64,000 bases of DNA from an uncultured Oscillospiraceae bacterium (GTDB lineage Bacteria; Bacillota; Clostridia; Oscillospirales; Ruminococcaceae): positions 62,001-126,000 of the forward strand of contig URKR01000003.1 in NCBI GenBank assembly GCA_900548355.1, written 5' to 3'. This document shows, in pieces, positions 8,830 to 16,320 of the stretch. The translations under genes and the position numbers were made by a program. Under the pieces are notes generated by a model. That model made no database searches. It was not told where the DNA came from and saw only the letters and a list, made by a program, of their open reading frames with translations. How positions within the stretch are numbered: the first letter of the stretch is position 1; each line of letters opens with the position of its first letter.

Positions 8830-9204
8830 TCATGATGCCATCGCCCTGGCAAGGGCGAGCCGGCCGTCGTAGCACAGGCCCATGAGCTCCTGCCGGGGAA
8901 GCTGCGCCCACCGGGCGGCTTCATCCAGCGCCAGGCCCAGCTGGTCCAGCAGCACAAGGGCCAGCCGCTGCCTCCACGGCAGGGAGAAAAGCGCGCGCTC
9001 TAAAGGCGTACAGCCTGCAGGGGCCGGGGAACCATCTTTCAGGCCGGGCGCGCGCTCCACACACAGGGCCACAGCCCTGCGCAGGGGACGCGGGTCTGCG
9101 AGCGCTTCCTGCGCGGCCAGGCGGGCGGCCTGCGGGCAGGCGGTAATCCGGTAGCAAAGCGTATAGACCTGACGGGCTGCTTGCTGATTGAGCATGGTTT
9201 CCAT
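8830..9204 (-). CDS. Short ECF-sigma-like protein, last gene of the two-component operon
   Basis: 124 residues. The N-terminal part (VYTLCYRITACPQAARLAAQ) resembles sigma region 2, and the C-terminal part (LPWRQRLALVLLDQLGLALD followed by EAARWAQLPRQEL) looks like the sigma region 4 helix-turn-helix. It is far shorter than a normal ECF factor (about 160-200 residues): region 2 looks reduced and DNA-melting residues are not evident. The ATG at 9204 has AGGAGG at ideal spacing. It starts 10 bp after the preceding gene, so it is co-transcribed with the kinase and response regulator. It could be a degenerate sigma factor or a DNA-binding adaptor; resemblance is by pattern only. Confidence 0.6.
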   Translation of the reverse strand: METMLNQQAARQVYTLCYRITACPQAARLAAQEALADPRPLRRAVALCVERAPGLKDGSPAPAGCTPLERALFSLPWRQRLALVLLDQLGLALDEAARWAQLPRQELMGLCYDGRLALARAMAS

Positions 9205-9214
9205 GGCTGCCTCC

Positions 9215-10063
9215 TTAGGTATCGGGGATAAAGGCCATTCCCGTAATACGCATCCCGATGAAATCATAGATCATGATAATCTGGCCGTCCTGGGCAGGAT
9301 AGTAAATGCGGCACTGGGAACCGGCCAGCTCGGTTTTGGCCGGCGTATCGGTGGATAGGGGTATGGCCACCTTCATGGAGAAGAAGGTATCATCGTCGAG
9401 ATAGATGCCGGGTTCAGGCGTCCCCTTGCTCTCCAGCGCCTTGGAATATTCCTGCCAGTAGCCCAAGAACTGACCGCAAATGCTGGCGGCGCGGTCCATC
9501 AGCGCATCATCCGGGGAAAGCCGCGTGTTGTTGCCCGTGTCGGATACCAGCTGAATGAGCCGCAGGCCGTCCGCCGAGTGGAAGGCTACCTGAAAGCGGT
9601 AGGTGGAGGCGCCGGCCTGAATGGTGGTCTGAGCCAGCACCCACAGCCCCCTGTCATCCCGGTAAGCGCGCAGCTGCTGATCGGATTCATAGAACTCGCT
9701 CCCCTCGTTGGCGTCGGCGATGCTTTGCAGGTTGGAGCTAATGATACTGGTCACCGCAACCGATGTGCCATCAAAGTAATTCATATTCTCCAGGATGGCC
9801 ATATAAGCGGCATACTCGGGCGAGGATTCATCGACGGCCTGCGCCTGGGGCGGGAAGCCTTCGGCGGTGAAGGGCGGTATCGGCTCCGGAGTCAGGGCCG
9901 CCTGGAAGATTTCTTCGTTCAAAGAGGCCATATCGTGAAGCTGATGGCCGTCGGTGCCGGAGGGCAGCACCAGCTCCAGGCTGCGGATCCCCAGCCAGCC
10001 GCCGGCCAGGATCACGGCTGCCAGCAGCAGGGAAAGCAGCGTTTGGATGAAGCCGTTCCTCAT
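9215..10063 (-). CDS. Membrane-anchored exported protein of a two-component operon
   Basis: 282 residues with one N-terminal hydrophobic segment (about 7-24, QTLLSLLLAAVILAGGWL) that is either an uncleaved anchor or a signal peptide; no lipobox cysteine. The remainder is hydrophilic and predicted outside the membrane. I recognise no domain. Its start overlaps the kinase stop by 4 bp (ATGA), so synthesis is coupled. Exported partners encoded directly behind a sensor kinase often modulate signal perception, as YycH/YycI do for WalK, and that is a reasonable but unproven idea here. Confidence 0.7.
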   Translation of the reverse strand: MRNGFIQTLLSLLLAAVILAGGWLGIRSLELVLPSGTDGHQLHDMASLNEEIFQAALTPEPIPPFTAEGFPPQAQAVDESSPEYAAYMAILENMNYFDGTSVAVTSIISSNLQSIADANEGSEFYESDQQLRAYRDDRGLWVLAQTTIQAGASTYRFQVAFHSADGLRLIQLVSDTGNNTRLSPDDALMDRAASICGQFLGYWQEYSKALESKGTPEPGIYLDDDTFFSMKVAIPLSTDTPAKTELAGSQCRIYYPAQDGQIIMIYDFIGMRITGMAFIPDT

Positions 10064-11493
10064 AGCGTGCCCTCCTGGGGAAAGATGATTTCCACGGTCG
10101 TCCCCACGCCCGTATGGCTTTGGATGGCCAGCTGTGCATTATGGCATTTGGCAATCTCCAGGCACAGCGCCAGTCCAAGCCCGGCCCCGCCTTCGGCGCG
10201 GGTGCGGGCCTTATCCAGCATGTAGAAGGCCTGGGTAACCTTGCGGGTCTCCTCCGGCGGCATGCCCCGTCCATGGTCAGTGACGGTCAGGTGGATGCGC
10301 CCGCGGCGGTCGCGGCGGGCGGCCAGCTCGATATTGCTTCCCGGGTTGGAGGCCTTGGCGGCGTTGTCGATGAGGTTAAAGAGCAGCGACTGCAAAAGCG
10401 GCCGGTCGCCCCACAGGGATAACCGCCCCGGGCAGTCCACGGTCATGGTGAGCTGGCGCTGCACCACCATGGGCTCCACCAGCTGGGCAATGTCCAACAG
10501 GAAATCCACCAGGTCGATCTTTTTGCGTTCCACACTGGTACGCCCCACCAGGATGAGCTCCATCAGCTTACCTGACAGGGTTTTGAGATGCTGGCCCTCC
10601 TGGTAAATCGCGTCGGCATATTCCAGCCGCTGGTTATCATCTATCCGTCGGGCTGAACGCAGCAGGTCGGCATAGCCGATGATACTGGTCAGCGGGGTTT
10701 TCATCTCATGGGCCAGGTTATCGGTAAAGCGCTTGCGGTCCTCGGCAACGGCTTCCAGATCGGCTACCGTGTTCTGTACCGCTTCGGCCATGGAATTAAA
10801 GGCCTCGCTGACCACCGCCATCTCATCGTGGCCGCGCAGCGGCAGGCGCACGCTGTAGTTGCCGGCTGAAAGGCTGTCGGCAGCCCGCTCCAGCCGGGAG
10901 AGGGGATTGAGCAGCGTGCGGGTGATAATCAGCAGCACAAGGCCGATGATCCCGGCGACAATGATGCCGCCGGTGGCGATGGAATAGAGCTGATCCCGGC
11001 GCTGGTCAAATACGGAGGAAATATCCCGGCTTGTGATGACGATATACTCCTGGCCCTCCAGCTGCACCTGGCAGGAGGCGTACAGCCTTTTCGAGCCGTG
11101 GTACAGCGTCATGCATTGCCCCTGCTCCACCGAGAGCTCCTCCCGGGGGGATGTGGGGCGCAGGCCTTCCTCCAGGGAGCTGTAGAGAAGCGTATCGCCC
11201 TGGTAAAGCTCCACCGCCAGATCCCGGCGCCCGGCTGTGTAAAGATCCACATTCCGGGAAAAGGACTCCACCGTATCCTGCTGTGACAGGAAGCTGTCCC
11301 CCTGGCGGTAGCGCTCGTAAATCAGCGAGGCCTGCAGGGCGTTGACCAAGGTGCCATGCTCCTGGGCGGCGCGCGTTTGCTCACGCTTCAGGTTCTGCAG
11401 GTGGGATTGCTGGCTGACCAGGGCGGCCAGCGCCGCCACAGACAGGGTGACCAGCACCAGCGAATAGATAAAGACCTTTTGCCAGAGCTTCAT
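10060..11493 (-). CDS. Sensor histidine kinase, HAMP/HisKA type
   Basis: 477 residues. Transmembrane helix 1 (about 7-27), an extracytoplasmic sensor region of about 140 residues, transmembrane helix 2 (about 171-191), a HAMP linker (NPLSRLERAADSLSAGNYSV), then the HisKA dimerisation helix with the phospho-acceptor H262 in LAHEMKTPLTSIIGYADLL. The HATPase domain follows: N box NLIDNAAKAS, G boxes DHGRGMP and GGAGLGL. It phosphorylates the adjacent OmpR-class regulator. The start overlaps the regulator stop by 4 bp. The sensor region has no recognisable fold, so the signal is unknown. Confidence 0.93.
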   Translation of the reverse strand: MKLWQKVFIYSLVLVTLSVAALAALVSQQSHLQNLKREQTRAAQEHGTLVNALQASLIYERYRQGDSFLSQQDTVESFSRNVDLYTAGRRDLAVELYQGDTLLYSSLEEGLRPTSPREELSVEQGQCMTLYHGSKRLYASCQVQLEGQEYIVITSRDISSVFDQRRDQLYSIATGGIIVAGIIGLVLLIITRTLLNPLSRLERAADSLSAGNYSVRLPLRGHDEMAVVSEAFNSMAEAVQNTVADLEAVAEDRKRFTDNLAHEMKTPLTSIIGYADLLRSARRIDDNQRLEYADAIYQEGQHLKTLSGKLMELILVGRTSVERKKIDLVDFLLDIAQLVEPMVVQRQLTMTVDCPGRLSLWGDRPLLQSLLFNLIDNAAKASNPGSNIELAARRDRRGRIHLTVTDHGRGMPPEETRKVTQAFYMLDKARTRAEGGAGLGLALCLEIAKCHNAQLAIQSHTGVGTTVEIIFPQEGTL

Positions 11494-12149
11494 TCATGGC
11501 TCTCCAGCCGGTAACCGATTCGGTTGACAGTCTTGATATGCTCCTTCAGGCCCAGCTTTTTGCGCAGCTGCTGGATATGGATATCGACCGTACGGGTTTC
11601 CCCTTCATAGGTATAGCCCCAAACCACCGCCAGAATCTTGTCCCTGGAAAGGGCGATATCCACATTGCGGATCAAAAGGGCGAGCAGGTCGAACTCCTTG
11701 GGGGTAAGGGCTACCTTTTTGCCGGCCTTGCGGGCTACCCGCTCGTCCAGCGAGAGGGTGATGTCGTCGTAGCGCAGCTGGGTTTTGTCGCGGCCCACGC
11801 GCCGCAGCACCACGTCCACCCGGGCCAGCAGCTCCACCGGCTCGAAGGGCTTGATAATATAGTCCTCCGCTCCCAGGCGAAGCCCGCGCACCCGGTCGGT
11901 TACATCCTCCCGGGCGGTCAGGAAGATAACGGGCGTACGGCCCTCCCGCAGATGCTCCATCATTTCAAAGCCGTCCATACCGGGCAGCATCACATCCAAA
12001 AGGATCAGATCATATTCTTCATGGGACAGCCGCTCCATGGCCTCGTCGCCCCGCATGCAGCGGTAGGCATCGTGCCCGGCCAGCTGCAGGGAGGCCTGGA
12101 CAAGCCGGGAAATATGCGGATCGTCCTCCACAATGAGGATTTTAGCCAT
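11490..12149 (-). CDS. OmpR/PhoB-family response regulator
   Basis: 219 residues. Receiver domain (1-118): acidic pair in IVEDD, phospho-acceptor D52 in LILLDVMLPGMDGF, switch Thr in VIFLTA and Lys in YIIKPF. Winged-helix effector domain (125-219) with VALTPKEFDLLALLIRN and TRTVDIHIQQLRKKLG. First gene of a four-gene leftward operon (regulator, kinase, exported protein, sigma-like protein). It is preceded by a promoter with three TTACAT repeats at 11-bp steps, the arrangement OmpR/PhoB dimers bind, which points to autoregulation. Confidence 0.95.
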   Translation of the reverse strand: MAKILIVEDDPHISRLVQASLQLAGHDAYRCMRGDEAMERLSHEEYDLILLDVMLPGMDGFEMMEHLREGRTPVIFLTAREDVTDRVRGLRLGAEDYIIKPFEPVELLARVDVVLRRVGRDKTQLRYDDITLSLDERVARKAGKKVALTPKEFDLLALLIRNVDIALSRDKILAVVWGYTYEGETRTVDIHIQQLRKKLGLKEHIKTVNRIGYRLESHE

Positions 12150-12180
12150 CTATGTATACCCCTCCATTCTTCACCTCTTT

Positions 12181-12244
12181 ATCATACCATACCACATTTT
12201 CACTGCCCGCAGTGGGATGTAAGGCAAATGTAAGCAAAATGTAA
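12181..12244 (-). promoter_or_regulatory. Response-regulator promoter with three 11-bp-phased TTACAT repeats
   Basis: Reading leftward, TTACAT occurs at 12239-12244, 12228-12233 and 12217-12222, exactly one helical turn apart, upstream of a -10 TATGAT (12181-12186). The -35 position holds CGGGCA, far from consensus, as expected for an activator-dependent promoter. A dyad CACTGC-CC-GCAGTG (12201-12214) lies between repeats and -10. PhoB/OmpR-class regulators bind such direct repeats, so the operon's own regulator is the obvious candidate. Confidence 0.68.
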
Positions 12245-12266
12245 AAACAGCGCCATTCCGGCGCTG
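12243..12266 (-). terminator. Intrinsic terminator of the MFS gene
   Basis: Minus-strand stem CAGCGCC / GGCGCTG with a 5-nt loop followed by TTTTTAC. It abuts the outermost TTACAT repeat, insulating the two-component operon from MFS transcription. Confidence 0.75.
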
Positions 12267-12296
12267 CCATAGGCATGGGGAGATAGGGGGACAGGG

Positions 12297-13289
12297 CTAC
12301 TTTTGGGGGGCGCTTTGGCGCTTTTCCCCGCGGATCGAAAGCGCAAGGCCCGCAAGCAGCAGCAGGCTGAAGAAGGCGCCGGCCAGCATGCCGGCCTTCA
12401 GGCCCAGCTGCTCGGCGCTGAGGCCCAGCAGGCCGCAGGCAAAGAGCGTGGGCTTTAGGGGAATCCGGGCGCCGAAGATGCCGTACAGCATCCGCCCAAT
12501 GGCCATCATCAGCGCAAAGGAGCAGGGCCCTGCCAGATCGCCCCAGAGCTTGGGCAGCCCCAGCCCCTTTTCGGCAAAGGAGCTGGCCCATTGGGCCATG
12601 ACCTGCTCGGCCGCGCCGCTGGCGATCATGGTGGCCAGGGCTATGAACAGCACGGGGCTTTTCAGCCAGGCGCCCCGGCCTTCCCGGCTGCGCTCCCGCT
12701 CGACGGGCGGCATGACCATGGGGACGCGGGCAAAGTTAAAGGCGTTGAACAGCGGCAAAACCGCCCAGCACAGCACGATGCCCGGCCATGCAGCGGAGCC
12801 GATAAAACGGATTAACAGCGTGGTGATGAGGATGACCGCCAGCTGCCCCCAGCAATAAAAGGAATGCAGCAGGCTCATGGCGGCGTCCTTGGCGTCGGAG
12901 GGCAGCGCGTCGACGATGGGCGAGGTCATGACCTCCAGGAGGCCGCCGCCCAAGGAATAAAAGATGGTAGCCGCCACAAAGCCGGCGTACGGCGCAGCGG
13001 GGAAAAGCCGCGGAGCCAGGGCAAAAAGGACGAGCCCCGCCACACCCAGCCCATGGGCCAGCACCATGTTGGCCCGGTAGCCGAAACGGAGGATTAAGGG
13101 ATGGGCGCAAAGATCCATGATGATCTGGGTGACAAAGTTTATGAGCACCAGTCGGCCCAGCTGCTCAAAGGAGATCGAATAGGCGCTTTGCAGCGTCAGG
13201 AACAATACGGGAGCCAAATTGACGATGATGGCTTGGGTAGCGCAGGCTAGATAGCAGGCTTTTTGGGTAGCGGCATAGGATCGGTTCAT
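12297..13289 (-). CDS. MFS transporter, apparently shortened in its C-terminal half
   Basis: 330 residues and about ten membrane helices, where typical MFS carriers have twelve and about 390 residues. Helices 1-6 are regular, including FGYRANMVLAHGLG and the YSLGGGLLEVMTSPIVDALP stretch. After the central loop, helices 7-8 are present, but helix 9 (PTLFACGLLGLSA) runs almost straight into a final helix (GMLAGAFFSLLLLAGLALSI). I infer an in-frame loss of about 60 residues covering the usual helix 10-11 region; no stop or frameshift is seen. The chosen ATG at 13289 has a GAAAGGG site; the frame opens 14 codons earlier. Substrate unknown; it may be non-functional. Confidence 0.72.
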   Translation of the reverse strand: MNRSYAATQKACYLACATQAIIVNLAPVLFLTLQSAYSISFEQLGRLVLINFVTQIIMDLCAHPLILRFGYRANMVLAHGLGVAGLVLFALAPRLFPAAPYAGFVAATIFYSLGGGLLEVMTSPIVDALPSDAKDAAMSLLHSFYCWGQLAVILITTLLIRFIGSAAWPGIVLCWAVLPLFNAFNFARVPMVMPPVERERSREGRGAWLKSPVLFIALATMIASGAAEQVMAQWASSFAEKGLGLPKLWGDLAGPCSFALMMAIGRMLYGIFGARIPLKPTLFACGLLGLSAEQLGLKAGMLAGAFFSLLLLAGLALSIRGEKRQSAPQK

Positions 13290-13486
13290 GGTCGTATTCC
13301 CTTTCATGCGAATGGCCCAGTAGGCGAACATTACCCATTATGGGCAGGGCGGGGGAAAAAAGCAAGAGGGCATAGGGGTTTTGTGGATAAAAGCTAAGGC
13401 GCGGCAAGCGGCCTCCCGGGCGGGGTAAACCGGGATCCCCGGCGAAAACCGGCTTTATGGAGGGAACCGTCCATGGGCGCGGCGGG

Positions 13487-14623
13487 TCAGCGCCGGGCCG
13501 GCCGGAGGGCGATCAGCGCCATCAGCCGGTGGGCGGCGTCAGCCAGAAGGGGCTCCGCCTGGGCCATGGCGCTTTCCAGCTCCATGGGCTCCCGCACCAG
13601 GGCCATGGCAGCGGGGCAGCCCGCCGCCGCCAGCGCCTCATAGGGCAGCGCCAGCGAGCCGGCGATCAGCGCCAGGGGCACGCCCGCCGCCGTGCAGCGC
13701 CGGGCGATACCGCCGATTACCTTGCCATAGGCGACCGACTGGGCGTCTACCCGCCCTTCGCCGCTGATGACCAGGTCGGCGTTTTCCAGCAGCCTGTCAA
13801 AGCCGCAGGCGTCAAGTACCGCGTCAATGCCGCGCTTGAGCTCGCCGCCCAAGGCCAGCACAGCTGCGCCCAGCCCACCGGCTGCGCCGGCGCCGGGCAC
13901 GTCGATCAGAGGACGCCCTACAGCCTGCTCCAGCAGCCGGGCAAAGTGGGCGCTGCCTGCATCCAGCTGGCGTATGCAGGCATCATCGGCCCCCTTTTGG
14001 GGGCCATATATCCTGGCGGCGCCCTGAGGGCCACAGAGCGGATTGGTGACATCGCAGATGGCGGTGAGCTGGCATTGGGAGAGCGCAGGCTCCAGGCGGG
14101 AAAGATCGATGCGCGCTACCTGCCCCAGCGAAGCGCCCACCGGCGGAAGCTCGCGGCCGCCGGCATCGAGAAAGCGGGCGCCCAAGGCGCTCATCATCCC
14201 CAGCCCTACGTCATGGGTGGCGCTGCCGCCCAGCCCCAGCACAATCCGGCGGGCGCCGTGCGCCACCGCGTCGGCCAGCAGTTCGCCGACGCCGTAGGTG
14301 GAAGCCTGCCCGGCGCCCGGCCGGCCGGCCGCCAGCGGCAGCCCGGCCGCGGCAGCCATCTCGATCACGGCGGTTTCACCCATCCGGCCATAGGCGGCGT
14401 CCACCCATTCGCCAAAGGGGCCGTGCACGCGGCAGCGCCGCTTTTCCCCCGGTAGCACCGCCAGAAACGCATCGACGGTGCCTTCGCCGCCGTCCGCCAC
14501 CTCCACCCGGGTTACCGCCGCTTCGGGCCAGCAGGCGCGGGCCTCCTCCTCCAGAATCCGGCCGACCTCCCGGCTGGACATTGTGCCCTTGAATGAATCA
14601 GGGACAATCAAAATCTTGTTCAT
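13487..14623 (-). CDS. glxK: Glycerate kinase (GlxK/GarK family)
   Basis: 378 residues. The start KILIVPDSFKGTMSS, followed by VEVADGGEGTVDAF, MAAAAGLPL, LGLGGSATHDVGLGMMSALG and GEGRVDAQSVAYGK are all signature stretches of the class II glycerate kinase family, which phosphorylates D-glycerate to a phosphoglycerate that enters glycolysis. The ATG at 14623 is preferred over an in-frame GTG one codon earlier because GGAGG sits 5 bp from the ATG. Monocistronic, 112 bp downstream of a toxin-antitoxin operon on the same strand, with an inverted repeat in between. Length is normal. Confidence 0.93.
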   Translation of the reverse strand: MNKILIVPDSFKGTMSSREVGRILEEEARACWPEAAVTRVEVADGGEGTVDAFLAVLPGEKRRCRVHGPFGEWVDAAYGRMGETAVIEMAAAAGLPLAAGRPGAGQASTYGVGELLADAVAHGARRIVLGLGGSATHDVGLGMMSALGARFLDAGGRELPPVGASLGQVARIDLSRLEPALSQCQLTAICDVTNPLCGPQGAARIYGPQKGADDACIRQLDAGSAHFARLLEQAVGRPLIDVPGAGAAGGLGAAVLALGGELKRGIDAVLDACGFDRLLENADLVISGEGRVDAQSVAYGKVIGGIARRCTAAGVPLALIAGSLALPYEALAAAGCPAAMALVREPMELESAMAQAEPLLADAAHRLMALIALRPARR

Positions 14624-14643
14624 CACAGCCTCCAGACCGAAAG

Positions 14644-14668
14644 ACAGGATACACCTTGTGTACCCTGT
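14644..14668. promoter_or_regulatory. Near-perfect 11-bp inverted repeat upstream of glycerate kinase
   Basis: ACAGGATACAC-CTT-GTGTACCCTGT pairs at 10 of 11 positions, 21 bp before the glycerate kinase start. On the minus strand only a weak U-run (CTTTC) follows, so it could be a poor terminator for the toxin-antitoxin operon or, more likely from its symmetry, an operator. Confidence 0.45.
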
Positions 14669-14734
14669 TTTTACAGTTTGCGGTGGGATTCACGGACAAA
14701 CAACGGACAGGTTTCCGCACGAGCGCTGGAAGCG

Positions 14735-15061
14735 CTATAATGCCTTTCCGTACTCCCTCCGCCCATAAAAAATCCGCTGAACCACCACTTTGCGCTGCGC
14801 TTCGCTGACGCGGTAGACGGCCACATATTTTTTGCGGATGGTCAGCGCGCGGTAGCCTTTGCGGGCCAGCAGGTCGTCGCGGGCCTGCGGGGCGGAACAC
14901 GGGAACTCCCGCAGGTTGGAAAGGGCGTGTTCAATCTCCCGCATCAGCGCTTTGGCCGGTTCGGCGGCGTCCAGCTCATAGGTGATGTAGGTGAACATCG
15001 CGTCCAAATCCCGGACGGCGTGCCGGGTGAATCGCAGGGAATACGGCTGGTCAGTACTCAT
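14735..15061 (-). CDS. RelE/ParE-family toxin
   Basis: 108 residues. SLRFTRHAVRDLDAMFTYI at the N-terminus and YRALTIRKKYVAVYRV plus VVVQRIFYGRREY at the C-terminus are the conserved ParE/RelE fold elements: two N-terminal helices, then an antiparallel sheet with basic residues. ParE-branch members poison gyrase and RelE-branch members cleave mRNA; the sequence looks closer to ParE/YoeB-like plasmid stabilisation toxins, but the target cannot be decided. The gene overlaps the antitoxin by 11 bp, the standard antitoxin-first order. Confidence 0.9.
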   Translation of the reverse strand: MSTDQPYSLRFTRHAVRDLDAMFTYITYELDAAEPAKALMREIEHALSNLREFPCSAPQARDDLLARKGYRALTIRKKYVAVYRVSEAQRKVVVQRIFYGRREYGKAL

Positions 15062-15311
15062 ATTTTTCCCTCATGGCGCGGAAAACGTCCTCCGATTCCA
15101 GCAGATCGCCGCGGGCCGCATCCCCCTCGGCTTCCAGGAGCTTGGCGTAGATTTCCTCCCGGGCGCAGCGGCGCTCAAACTCTTCATTGCTCATAATGAC
15201 CAAATCTTGCCGCCCGTTTTTGGTGATAAAGACAGGTTCGGCGGTGGTATGGCACAGGCGGGAGATCGCGTTGGTATCGCGCAGATCGCGCATCGGCCGG
15301 ATTTCTGGCAT
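15051..15311 (-). CDS. Phd/YefM-family antitoxin
   Basis: 86 residues. PEIRPMRDLRDTNAISRLCH is the Phd/YefM DNA-binding N-terminus, then EPVFITKNGRQDLVIMSNEE, the strand-helix typical of the family, and a hydrophilic C-terminal tail that would wrap the toxin. The ATG at 15311 follows GAGGTGATT; the frame starts 10 codons earlier without a site. It neutralises the adjacent toxin and probably represses its own promoter at 15332-15360. Confidence 0.9.
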   Translation of the reverse strand: MPEIRPMRDLRDTNAISRLCHTTAEPVFITKNGRQDLVIMSNEEFERRCAREEIYAKLLEAEGDAARGDLLESEDVFRAMREKYEY

Positions 15312-15331
15312 AGGAATCACCTCTTGTGTAT

Positions 15332-15360
15332 AGTGTAGCATGATTGTGCTGCGGTGTCAA
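15332..15360 (-). promoter_or_regulatory. Promoter of the toxin-antitoxin operon
   Basis: Minus strand: -35 TTGACA (15355-15360), 17-bp spacer, -10 TACACT (15332-15337), about 20 bp before the antitoxin start. A short AGCA/TGCT dyad in the spacer could be the antitoxin operator. Confidence 0.78.
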
Positions 15361-15418
15361 TTTCTCTCTACAACACGATAAATTCGTGTGCAGATCTGTT
15401 GGGGTTGGACGTTGCAAC

Positions 15419-15460
15419 AAGAAAAAGCACGCTGAAACCGACGTTTCAACGTGCTTGGTG
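15419..15460. repeat. Left copy of a 42-bp direct repeat (tRNA-terminator duplicate, candidate att site)
   Basis: Identical over 42 bp to 16656-16697, where the sequence forms the terminator of the initiator tRNA gene. This copy stands alone, 35 bp past the DUF3800 stop, and being a hairpin followed on the minus strand by TTTTTC it can serve as that gene's terminator. The repeats bracket about 1.2 kb. Confidence 0.85.
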
Positions 15461-15495
15461 TGTTGGTTGGCTGTTTTTCCTGCTGTTGTCTTGGG

Positions 15496-16173
15496 TTACT
15501 TCCACTCTTTCTGGGAAAGTGGTTTTAGGTAGTTCTTTTTCAAATCGCGTTGATTGCCAAAAAATGTTAACTCAGATTTTGACAGGTGACTGTGCTCCAT
15601 TTTAAGTTGAATCAGGTACATTGTGCAAAGCAGATCCACCACTTGAAAAAGTTTGTATTGTGAGGGCATTACCTTGCGAAACACCACATTGGGCAGAAGC
15701 GCATTAAACACAGAGGATAATATTTTGCTTACCTCCACCTGCCCGTTGTCGTAATAGATTTTTACATCCGCATAGGATAGAAACTCTGCATAATGTGCAC
15801 GAACAAAGGAAGCAATCTGTTTTGCCAATTTTCCCGATGCTTCCACACCATCTTGAATATGCTTCTTTTCAATCGAGAAACATTTGTACCGAATATCCAC
15901 CTGTCGGATGAATGCAAGCATTTTGTTAAAAATCCTTCGCCGTTGATCCACCGTCATGAGGGTATAGTTTTCTTCTTTGCGGATAATCGGCCCGGTGTGA
16001 ATACAGTGTCGTTCCAACCCTATATAATCGAGTTCCCGGTCCAGCCTGGCAACCGCCTCGGAAATTGGAATCGCCTGATCATGAAACACCATCGTTATAA
16101 TGTAATAGGGCGAATGCTGTTCATATTCACCAAAATCGCCGGATTCATCTATAAAGATGCTGAGCTCTTTCAC
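15496..16173 (-). CDS. DUF3800 domain protein
   Basis: 225 residues. It opens KELSIFIDESGDFGEY: the IDESG motif with its acidic pair is the hallmark of DUF3800, a family with a predicted RNase H-like fold often found in mobile and defence regions. Other conserved-looking acidic residues are in the VKIYYDNGQ and FQVVDLLCTMYL stretches. The GTG at 16173 has a modest AGGA site. Base composition is clearly AT-richer than all neighbours, a sign of transfer. The gene lies between two 42-bp direct repeats at an initiator tRNA gene and is preceded by a promoter, a structured RNA and a terminator (16199-16320). Biochemical function is unknown. Confidence 0.87.
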   Translation of the reverse strand: MKELSIFIDESGDFGEYEQHSPYYIITMVFHDQAIPISEAVARLDRELDYIGLERHCIHTGPIIRKEENYTLMTVDQRRRIFNKMLAFIRQVDIRYKCFSIEKKHIQDGVEASGKLAKQIASFVRAHYAEFLSYADVKIYYDNGQVEVSKILSSVFNALLPNVVFRKVMPSQYKLFQVVDLLCTMYLIQLKMEHSHLSKSELTFFGNQRDLKKNYLKPLSQKEWK

Positions 16174-16198
16174 CTTGTCACGTCCTGTTTCTTTGCAT

Positions 16199-16285
16199 AA
16201 AAAATGGCGGGGAACTTCCCCGCCCTCGATGGACCCGGATCTTTCGATCAGCCCAAAGGAGATAGCAAGCTATCATCCTTATTGT
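16199..16285 (-). ncRNA. Candidate structured RNA upstream of the DUF3800 gene
   Basis: From the predicted start near 16285 the minus-strand transcript forms three consecutive hairpins: 16256-16280 (AAGGA and GATAG arms closed by a CUUG tetraloop), about 16231-16255 (GATC arms closed by a GAAA tetraloop, flanked by UGGG/UCCA), and a terminator 16199-16224 (GGCGGGG / CCCCGCC then AUUUUUU). A consensus promoter precedes it. The terminator lies 26 bp before the DUF3800 start, so this is either a leader with an attenuator or a separate RNA of about 87 nt. Structured RNA motifs located near DUF3800 genes have been described from comparative genomics; whether this belongs to one of them needs a covariance-model search. 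Confidence 0.6.
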
Positions 16286-16291
16286 ATGATT

Positions 16292-16320
16292 AGGATACCA
16301 TATTGATTCACTGTTGTCAA
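16292..16320 (-). promoter_or_regulatory. Promoter of the DUF3800 leader RNA
   Basis: Minus strand: consensus -35 TTGACA (16315-16320), 17-bp spacer, -10 TATCCT (16292-16297). Confidence 0.78.

Noticed and set aside
16178..16273. Leader peptide overlapping the DUF3800 RNA unit
   Set aside because: An ATG frame of about 32 codons exists from near 16276 leftward, but the only AAGG is too close to the ATG and the frame runs through the terminator stem.
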